Source of the DNA: an uncultured Bacilli bacterium
Lineage (GTDB): Bacteria > Bacillota_I > Bacilli_A > RF39 > UBA660
Length of the DNA stretch: 9,989 nucleotides
Assembly: GCA_947627805.1 (NCBI GenBank)
Contig: CANQXB010000027.1
Coordinates: 1-9,989 of the forward strand
Reading direction: 5' to 3'
The translations under genes and the position numbers were made by a program. Below are positions 5,848 to 9,989 of the stretch, one piece after another (the first letter of the stretch is position 1; every line of letters starts with the position of its first letter). Under the pieces are notes generated by a model. The model was not told where the DNA came from. It made no database searches and worked only from the letters and a program-made list of their open reading frames with translations.

Positions 5848-7296
5848 ATGGATGAAAATTCTAAACCAAATGAAATTGAACCTAATAATAGGGAAATGAA
5901 TGGAGCAGTTTCTAGTAATGTTATTCCAAGTACTGAGAGTAACATAAATCCTAATAAAAAGGAGAATAAAATAATCCCAATTATTATTGGAGTATTAATA
6001 GTTATTTTAGCCTTAGGAGCTGGTTATTATTTCTTTTTAAAAAAAGGAAGTAACCAAAATATTTACTATCAATTAATTGATAGTATGCAAAGTGCTTTAG
6101 CCGAAAATGTTAATATTTTTAGTAATGTAACTAATACGGAAAATAGACTTACCGGAGATGCTTCTTTTAATGTTACTGGTGTTTCTTCAGAATATCAAAA
6201 TGCGGCGAATATATTAAATAAGTTAAGACTTAATTTAGATATTAAGAATGATTTAAATAACAGAATAATGAAGACTAATATTAATACGACATATAATAGT
6301 GCTAAGATATTAGATATCGATGCTTTTGTTTATGATAAAGATTTATATTTATCTTTAAAAGATTTATATAGTAAAAAGATTCTTGTCAATAATGTTAATA
6401 TGACATCTCTATGGGGAACCAATCACAGTGGTGATTATAAAGTAATTATTAAGGAATTAGGAAGTATTTTAAAAGAAAGTTTAAATAGTAAATATTTTAG
6501 TACGGAAAATGTTAATACTACGGTTAATGGTAAGAGTATAAAAGCTACTAATCATAAACTTTTATTAACTGGTAAAGATTATAGTGATATTTTAAATAGT
6601 ATTTATGATAAAATAGGAAGCAATAATAATTTATTAAAAGCTATGGCTAATGTAGCCGGTATAAGCGAAGAAGAAATCAAAGAAAATATTAATACAAGTA
6701 AAGATGGTTTGCTTGATGAATACCCTGAAACTTTAGAAATAAATACTTATGTTAGAAGTAATGTTATCGAAAAAGTTGAAATTAAAAATAATGCTAATGT
6801 TTTAGTTTTAGAAAGAACAGATAATAGTACTTATAATATTTTAGATAAAGATACCAAAGTAGGAACTTTACAAATTGAAAATAACTATATTCGTCTTACT
6901 TTTGAAATTGAAGATTATTATTTAGAATTAGAATATAATTTGGGAAGTAGTGATGATTATTTAATTAAATTAACTTTTAAAGAAAGTTCAATTTCTAATG
7001 AAGAAGTAAGTTTAGAAATTAATAAAGAAGCCAGTGAATTTAAAATCGATTTAAATATGAAAGGCTTAATTGGAGAAAAAAGTAATGTAGCCTTTAAGAT
7101 TAATTTAAGAGAAGAAAAAGGAACTAAATTAGAAAAAGAAGACATTGGTAATTATGTGGAAATAGATAAGTTAACCGATAAAGATTATGAAGAAATAAGT
7201 ACTAAATTAATGCAAAGTGAAGGATTACTATCTTTAGTACAAGATATCTTAGTCTTAGGAGATACTTTTGAAGGATTAGGTTCTTTAGGAATGTAA
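5848..7296 (+). CDS. Large membrane-anchored, cysteine-free extracytoplasmic protein
   Basis: I prefer the ATG at 5848 (482 residues). GTGAG at 5836-5840 then lies 7 bases upstream. The in-frame GTG at 5836 would have no usable ribosome site and would sit inside that Shine-Dalgarno. The first 41 residues are polar and Asn/Pro/Glu-rich, probably cytoplasmic. Residues 42-64 form one transmembrane segment (IIPIIIGVLIVILALGAGYYF). The remaining 415 or so residues are outside and contain alternating polar and hydrophobic strands, with Asn/Thr/Ser-rich stretches and no cysteine at all. Segments such as AFVYDKDLYLSLKDLYSKK recall substrate-binding beta-sheet folds of the LppX type, but that is a pattern impression, not a family match. 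No LPxTG, lipobox or repeat is seen. The function is unknown. It is transcribed alone between its own promoter and a strong terminator. Confidence 0.8.
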   Translation: MDENSKPNEIEPNNREMNGAVSSNVIPSTESNINPNKKENKIIPIIIGVLIVILALGAGYYFFLKKGSNQNIYYQLIDSMQSALAENVNIFSNVTNTENRLTGDASFNVTGVSSEYQNAANILNKLRLNLDIKNDLNNRIMKTNINTTYNSAKILDIDAFVYDKDLYLSLKDLYSKKILVNNVNMTSLWGTNHSGDYKVIIKELGSILKESLNSKYFSTENVNTTVNGKSIKATNHKLLLTGKDYSDILNSIYDKIGSNNNLLKAMANVAGISEEEIKENINTSKDGLLDEYPETLEINTYVRSNVIEKVEIKNNANVLVLERTDNSTYNILDKDTKVGTLQIENNYIRLTFEIEDYYLELEYNLGSSDDYLIKLTFKESSISNEEVSLEINKEASEFKIDLNMKGLIGEKSNVAFKINLREEKGTKLEKEDIGNYVEIDKLTDKDYEEISTKLMQSEGLLSLVQDILVLGDTFEGLGSLGM

Positions 7297-7314
7297 TTTG
7301 TTAAGATAAAAAAT

Positions 7315-7347
7315 AAAAATCGATAGTTATTTAATTATCGATTTTTT
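7315..7347. terminator. Bidirectional terminator between convergent genes
   Basis: A 14-bp stem (7315-7328 pairing with 7333-7346, one G-U pair, centred on AATCGATA/TATCGATT) has an ATTT loop. T7342-7347 serves plus-strand transcription, and A7315-7319 read as Ts serves the minus-strand XRE gene. The right arm overlaps the XRE stop codon. Confidence 0.85.
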
Positions 7348-7669
7348 ATATGCTTTTTAAATCAAGAATAGCTTGAATATAAGCATTAACTTGACTTTTT
7401 TCAGTATTACTTAATTTTCTAAAGTTATTTATTAAAGCATTTTCTTTTTCTTCCAAATTAAAGTTAGGGCTATTAGGATTATCTGTTAAATCTAATAAAT
7501 AGTCAGTCGAAGTTTCCAATATTTTAGCCATTTTAATTAATATATCAGCTTTAGGTTTAATTTTACCGCTTATATATTGACTTATGGCCTCGGGACTTAT
7601 CTCTAAATCTACGGATAAACTAGTTAAAGACTTGTTTTTTATTTTGGCAATTTTCTTTAAATTATTCAT
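7346..7669 (-). CDS. XRE-family helix-turn-helix transcriptional regulator
   Basis: I place the start at the ATG read from 7669, giving 107 residues. AAGGAG (7678-7683 on this strand) is then 8 bases upstream. A frame-matched ATG two codons earlier would be only 2 bases from that site, and longer versions would translate the promoter region. The N-terminal HTH_3 domain covers residues 1-62. Helix 2 is SLTSLSVDLEI, and the recognition helix is SPEAISQYISGK, followed by KPKADILIKMAKILETSTDYLL. This is the classic Cro/C1 layout with an ending typical of phage- or element-type repressors. The C-terminal 40 residues (NFRKLSNTEKSQVNAYIQAIL) form an oligomerisation-type helix also common in these repressors. 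There is no peptidase domain. It is divergent from the two surface-protein genes, and the half-sites between them suggest autoregulation and control of that pair. Confidence 0.9.
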   Translation of the reverse strand: MNNLKKIAKIKNKSLTSLSVDLEISPEAISQYISGKIKPKADILIKMAKILETSTDYLLDLTDNPNSPNFNLEEKENALINNFRKLSNTEKSQVNAYIQAILDLKSI

Positions 7670-7705
7670 TGTCATATCTCCTTTTTTGTATAAGTAATTA
7701 ACAAA

Positions 7706-7711
7706 ATTATA
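7706..7711 (-). promoter_or_regulatory. -10 element of the XRE gene promoter
   Basis: TATAAT is read on the minus strand at 7706-7711, giving a start near 7699 and a leader of about 30 bases before the ATG. No good -35 hexamer is found at 16-18 bases; that position lies inside the inverted repeat at 7718-7741. It is a weak promoter by eye, probably sensitive to operator occupancy. Confidence 0.45.
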
Positions 7712-7717
7712 TAATTT

Positions 7718-7782
7718 ATACTTCAATTTTTCTTGAAGTATGGTATAATAAAATTGAAGTATAAATTAAAAACATACTTTAA
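7718..7782. promoter_or_regulatory. Operator array: four 9-bp half-sites
   Basis: ATACTTCAA at 7718-7726 and TTGAAGTAT at 7733-7741 form a perfect inverted repeat with a 6-base spacer. A second perfect TTGAAGTAT lies at 7754-7762, and a one-mismatch copy ATACTTTAA at 7774-7782. The half-site centres are 15, 21 and 20 bases apart, the last two near two helical turns. The first pair lies between the opposed -10 elements (7706-7711 minus, 7744-7749 plus), and the third copy overlaps the expected plus-strand start site. This is the arrangement expected for a repressor blocking both promoters, most simply the adjacent XRE protein. The repeats are seen; the binding protein is inferred. Confidence 0.75.
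7741..7749 (+). promoter_or_regulatory. Extended -10 promoter of the surface-protein pair
   Basis: TGGTATAAT is a perfect extended -10 (TATAAT at 7744-7749). The -35 position (7721-7726, CTTCAA) is poor and lies within the operator, so this promoter relies on the TG extension. Predicted transcription starts near 7756, leaving a leader of about 50 bases before the ATG at 7807. Confidence 0.65.
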
Positions 7783-7806
7783 TATAAGAAGATATGGGGT
7801 ATTAAT

Positions 7807-8484
7807 ATGTATTTTAAAAAAATGATTATTTATTTTAAAGAAAAAATAAAATTTAAAATAATATATATTGCTGTATGTATAATTTTTTTGATAGCTTTAA
7901 TATATTTGAATAAAACCCATGCTTTTTATAATAAAAGTTTAGAATTACCATTGTTTAATACTAAAGTTGGAAATTTTGCCGGAGATGGAGAAAGTGTTAA
8001 ACAAGGACCAATAGATAAGAATACCGATGTTAATATAATATTTTATACCCAAATGCCCGATAATCCCGATAAATATAAAGAAAGTAAATATTTACCGGCA
8101 AATGGTTATAAAATTAATGATACTAAATCAAATTGTTATCCGGTAAATAATCAAGAAAGTATAACCTATCAAGATTACACTATAAATGATGATGGACTAG
8201 TTGATGTAACAATAAAAGAAGGAAAACCAACGCAAGTAGTATGTCGACTTTATTATGACCGAGATAAATTATCTGATGTTGTAATTTATGCTTATATTCA
8301 AGATGTCAATGGAGATAAAAAATATAATGGTAATAATTATAAACTGGTCAATAATATTCCATCAGGTAAAACATTGGTAGCTTATAAGTGTTCTAATGGG
8401 GGCACGAATATTGGTTATACAGAATCAGAAGGATTTAAAATAGATACAACTGGACCAAATACCTGTTATGCTTACTTTAAATAA
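7807..8484 (+). CDS. N-terminally anchored surface protein with two two-cysteine domains
   Basis: This 225-residue protein has a basic N-terminus and one hydrophobic segment (about residues 18-34), then a short motif LPLFNTKVGNFAG, so it should be exported and either anchored or processed. The rest appears to hold two copies of a strand-rich domain. Copy 1 (about 74-150) has C110 and C146 and ends VVCRLYYD. Copy 2 (about 157-224) has C195 and C220 and ends NTCYAYF. The two cysteines in each copy probably pair outside the cell. The next gene carries one similar domain. The ATG is preceded by GGGG at 7796-7799 with a 7-base spacing. I recognise the general style of exported proteins from uncultured low-GC gut bacteria but no named family. 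A pilin-like or adhesin-like role is possible and unproven. Downstream is the partner gene, 15 bases from the stop. Confidence 0.75.
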   Translation: MYFKKMIIYFKEKIKFKIIYIAVCIIFLIALIYLNKTHAFYNKSLELPLFNTKVGNFAGDGESVKQGPIDKNTDVNIIFYTQMPDNPDKYKESKYLPANGYKINDTKSNCYPVNNQESITYQDYTINDDGLVDVTIKEGKPTQVVCRLYYDRDKLSDVVIYAYIQDVNGDKKYNGNNYKLVNNIPSGKTLVAYKCSNGGTNIGYTESEGFKIDTTGPNTCYAYFK

Positions 8485-8499
8485 AAGGAGTGAATAATA

Positions 8500-9672
8500 A
8501 TGAAAAGAAAAATATTAAATGTCTTAGTAATTGTATTAACAATTAGTGTAATATGTGAATTATATATTTATTTAAATAATGTAAACAATTCTCAAATTTT
8601 AGAAAGTGTAAAAGTTAATGATACATTTAAAGATAAAAAGGGTATGGTTTCTATTCAAATTCAAAATGATAATGATTATGATTTTCATGAAGCAACCGAT
8701 AGAAGTAAATGGCCTGATAAAAATGTATATACCTTTGGTGGAGCTGAATGTACTGATGGAGAGGGAGCAGAAATAAACTATCGTGATGTATTAACATTTG
8801 ATGAGGTAACATATGAAGCGCATATAAAAACTGAAAATACTGCTTATTGTACTTTATTCTTTTCTAAAGGAAAACCAGCTTTTGATTATTTAAAATTAAA
8901 AGGTGGAAATAAATTTTATGCAGGTACTGCTGATTTTGGGCTATTTAGATTTAAGGGAACCAAAGATGATGTTACAAATCATGATTTAAATAATTATATC
9001 TGTTTTGGAACAACCGATATAGCAACATGCACTGGAACAGATAAACAATATTACATGTACCGAATTATCGGAATAACTGATAATACAGAAACAAATACAG
9101 CATTAGAATTAGAAGCAAATCAATTAAAAATAATAAGAGCTTATCCATCAAGTACATCACAACAATGGCATGATAACAATGCCGCTAATGCTCGATGGGA
9201 TGGTTCAGAACATATAGCATTGGTTCAAATTTATTTAAATGGAGACTTTTTAATAACGGATAAGACGAAATGGAAAAATACATATTGGGAGAAATTAATA
9301 GATGAGCCATATTGGTATATTGGAGATAATACCAATTGGAATTCTACGACCGAAAATACTGTATCTAATGAAAAGCATAAAATAGGTTTAATATATAAAA
9401 GTGATTATGTAATTTCTAATAGTCAAACAAAAAATAATTGGTTATTTATAGCGAATGGTATGAGTAATAATCCTCAAATGGAAGAGTGGACAATGAGTAG
9501 AAATTCTTCTGGAACAGCTTGGTATATATATATAGATGCAACATTGAAAAATAGTCCGTATTATGTTCATAATACGTATGCTGTTAGACCTGTCTTCTAT
9601 TTAAAACCTAACGTAACTCTTGTAGGTGAGGGAACAGAAGCAAGTCCATTTATAATTACAAATAAAAGTTAA
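8500..9672 (+). CDS. Anchored surface protein: two-Cys domain plus Trp-rich C-terminal domain
   Basis: This 390-residue protein has AAAGGAG at 8484-8490, 9 bases before its ATG, overlapping the previous stop; the two genes form an operon. A hydrophobic segment (residues 5-25) after MKRK acts as signal or anchor. Residues 48-122 resemble the domains of the upstream protein, with C84 and C117 and the ending TAYCTLFFSKGK. Residues 125-390 form a larger domain. It has NNYICFG (C168) and C177 before YYMYRIIGI, then Trp-rich segments (EPYWYIGDNTNW, NNWLFIANG, EEWTMSRNS). It ends AVRPVFYLKPNV followed by GEGTEASPFII. The VRPVxxL-plus-GxGTxxxPF ending occurs in DUF6273-like extracellular proteins of Firmicutes, possibly with a C-type-lectin-like fold; this is recalled, not searched. 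A binding role at the cell surface is the likeliest reading. No LPxTG is present. Confidence 0.78.
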   Translation: MKRKILNVLVIVLTISVICELYIYLNNVNNSQILESVKVNDTFKDKKGMVSIQIQNDNDYDFHEATDRSKWPDKNVYTFGGAECTDGEGAEINYRDVLTFDEVTYEAHIKTENTAYCTLFFSKGKPAFDYLKLKGGNKFYAGTADFGLFRFKGTKDDVTNHDLNNYICFGTTDIATCTGTDKQYYMYRIIGITDNTETNTALELEANQLKIIRAYPSSTSQQWHDNNAANARWDGSEHIALVQIYLNGDFLITDKTKWKNTYWEKLIDEPYWYIGDNTNWNSTTENTVSNEKHKIGLIYKSDYVISNSQTKNNWLFIANGMSNNPQMEEWTMSRNSSGTAWYIYIDATLKNSPYYVHNTYAVRPVFYLKPNVTLVGEGTEASPFIITNKS

Positions 9673-9698
9673 TAAGATAAAAACTTATTAATTTTTTT
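9669..9698 (+). terminator. Rho-independent terminator of the surface-protein operon
   Basis: An 8-bp stem (TTAATAAG at 9669-9676 pairing with CTTATTAA at 9684-9691) has a 7-base A-rich loop and is followed by seven Ts (9692-9698). The left arm includes the stop codon at 9670-9672. Confidence 0.8.
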
Positions 9699-9699
9699 G

Positions 9700-9798
9700 T
9701 TATATTTTGGTGAAAATATAGAAGTTTACAATGTTTGTTAAAAATATTATCAAAAAGAAAATAGTTACTAAAATATAGCCATCGAGATTGGAGAACAT
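9700..9798 (-). CDS. Possible 32-residue single-span membrane microprotein
   Basis: An ATG-to-TAA frame of 33 codons reads on the minus strand. It starts MFSNLDGY, runs through a continuous hydrophobic stretch (ILVTIFFLIIFLTNIVNFYIF) and ends TKI. The shape is that of a tiny membrane protein with an acidic N-terminus and a basic C-terminus. The ribosome site is weak (AGAAG about 12 bases upstream). No good minus-strand promoter is evident, and no clear terminator lies beyond the stop. In DNA this AT-rich, chance frames give Phe/Ile/Leu/Asn-rich peptides, so this is a candidate only. It would fill most of the otherwise gene-free stretch after 9698. Confidence 0.22.
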   Translation of the reverse strand: MFSNLDGYILVTIFFLIIFLTNIVNFYIFTKI

Positions 9799-9826
9799 AT
9801 CTATTTTTCTTCTAAAATTTTTTTAA

Positions 9827-9863
9827 TAATAGTATATTTCTCTAATTTTTTAATATACTATTA
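9827..9863. repeat. 12-bp perfect inverted repeat upstream of the last promoter
   Basis: TAATAGTATATT at 9827-9838 is the exact inverse complement of AATATACTATTA at 9852-9863, with a 13-base spacer. No T tract follows on either strand, so it is not a terminator. It ends 12 bases before the -35 at 9876, which suits an operator for an upstream-binding regulator, but the function is unproven. Confidence 0.6.
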
Positions 9864-9875
9864 AAGATATAATAA

Positions 9876-9904
9876 TTGACAAATATATAATATTTTGTTA
9901 TATT
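9876..9904 (+). promoter_or_regulatory. Near-consensus promoter
   Basis: A perfect TTGACA (9876-9881), a 17-base spacer, and TATATT (9899-9904) preceded by TG at 9896-9897 give the strongest promoter in the window. The expected start is about 9909-9912, on or beside the ATG at 9909. Confidence 0.78.
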
Positions 9905-9908
9905 AATT

Positions 9909-9959
9909 ATGTCAAAAGCAATTAATTTTGCTTGGGGTTCGTGGTATCGCGGACGGTAA
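9909..9959 (+). CDS. Candidate 16-residue leader peptide (two Trp codons)
   Basis: ATG at 9909 opens a 16-codon frame, MSKAINFAWGSWYRGR, ending in TAA at 9957-9959. The stop is the first three bases of the terminator stem. It contains two TGG codons three apart (W9, W12), followed by Tyr-Arg-Gly-Arg. The codons TCG, CGC and CGG are rare in this AT-rich setting, so this stretch is under some selection, as protein or as RNA. There is no Shine-Dalgarno site, and the promoter places the transcript start at or beside the ATG, so it would be leaderless. The position between a strong promoter and a strong terminator is that of an attenuation leader, for example one sensing charged tRNA-Trp. The regulated gene would lie beyond the window. 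The alternative is a purely structured RNA in which the frame is accidental. Confidence 0.4.
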   Translation: MSKAINFAWGSWYRGR

Positions 9960-9989
9960 GAACTGGTTTATCCAGTTCTTATTTTTTTG
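9911..9989 (+). ncRNA. Short structured leader or small RNA of unknown class
   Basis: The predicted transcript of about 78 bases folds into three consecutive hairpins. The first is AAGCAA/TTGCTT (9916-9921 with 9928-9933). The second is a 7-bp stem with two G-U pairs (9937-9943 with 9948-9954, loop GTAT). The third is the terminator stem. The middle segment 9934-9956 is far more GC-rich than its surroundings, a common mark of conserved RNA. It does not match any riboswitch consensus I can recall. It overlaps the candidate leader peptide. Confidence 0.45.
9957..9988 (+). terminator. Strong intrinsic terminator at the window end
   Basis: A perfect 10-bp stem (TAAGAACTGG at 9957-9966 pairing with CCAGTTCTTA at 9972-9981) has a TTTAT loop and is followed by seven Ts (9982-9988). 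It ends the short transcript from the promoter at 9876-9904. Confidence 0.88.

Noticed and set aside
5836..5850. GTG at 5836 as the start of the large anchored protein
   Set aside because: The GTG forms part of the GTGAG ribosome site that is ideally spaced for the ATG at 5848 and has no ribosome site of its own.
6957..7145. Minus-strand 62-codon frame inside the large anchored protein gene
   Set aside because: It is an antisense shadow without a ribosome site.
7670..7726. N-terminal extension of the XRE protein to the ATG read from 7726
   Set aside because: This would translate through the -10 element and ribosome site. The ATG read from 7669 has ideal spacing to AAGGAG and matches the normal start of the helix-turn-helix domain.
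9827..9863. The 12-bp inverted repeat as a terminator or as insertion-sequence ends
   Set aside because: No T tract follows on either strand, and no transposase or target duplication is nearby.
1..9989. CRISPR arrays, tRNA or rRNA genes, insertion sequences, prophage structural genes
   Set aside because: I saw no regularly spaced repeats, no cloverleaf or rRNA-like segments, and no transposase, integrase or phage proteins. The XRE gene alone is not evidence of a prophage.
1..9989. Use of UGA as tryptophan
   Set aside because: Visible Trp residues, including more than ten in the 390-residue surface protein, are TGG, and the long frames are complete when UGA is read as stop.

Overview
The window is very AT-rich DNA from a low-GC Gram-positive-type bacterium. 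I think a Bacilli/Mollicutes-related gut lineage (RF39- or Erysipelotrichia-like) is most likely, but that placement is an inference from base composition and protein style. Genes are closely packed, Shine-Dalgarno sites are AGGAG-like, and promoters are often of the extended -10 type. Of the twelve long genes, eleven end in TAA and one (vanY-like) in TAG. All visible tryptophans are TGG and none of the long frames is interrupted by TGA, which fits code 11 rather than a code reading UGA as Trp.

Layout. (1) 1-501: the 3' part of an unrecognised gene, closed by a terminator. (2) 540-2419: a four-gene plus-strand operon encoding a GNAT acetyltransferase, a small nucleotidyltransferase-fold protein, a Nudix hydrolase and an unknown protein. 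(3) 2421-5790: a membrane-anchored PdaC/RsiV-like (DUF4163/DUF3298) protein, then cofactor-independent phosphoglycerate mutase (gpmI) with its full active site. After a hairpin comes a VanY-type D,D-carboxypeptidase with no visible signal peptide. (4) 5788-7347: an extended -10 promoter and a large cysteine-free membrane-anchored protein, ending in a bidirectional terminator. (5) 7346-9698: a minus-strand XRE repressor-like gene faces away from two plus-strand genes for N-terminally anchored, cysteine-bearing surface proteins. The shared intergenic region carries four copies of a 9-bp half-site around the promoters. (6) 9699-9989: a possible minus-strand microprotein, a 12-bp inverted repeat, and a near-consensus promoter. 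That promoter drives a very short transcript holding a 16-codon frame with two Trp codons, followed at once by a strong intrinsic terminator.

How the parts relate. Regions 1-4 look like ordinary chromosomal housekeeping and cell-envelope genes: glycolysis, peptidoglycan trimming and membrane-anchored extracytoplasmic proteins. Region 5 looks like a self-contained, regulated cell-surface module. Its XRE protein probably controls itself and the two surface proteins, which share a two-cysteine domain. Region 6 looks like an attenuator or structured leader for a gene beyond the window. The two least explained pieces are the XRE-controlled surface pair and this terminal leader.
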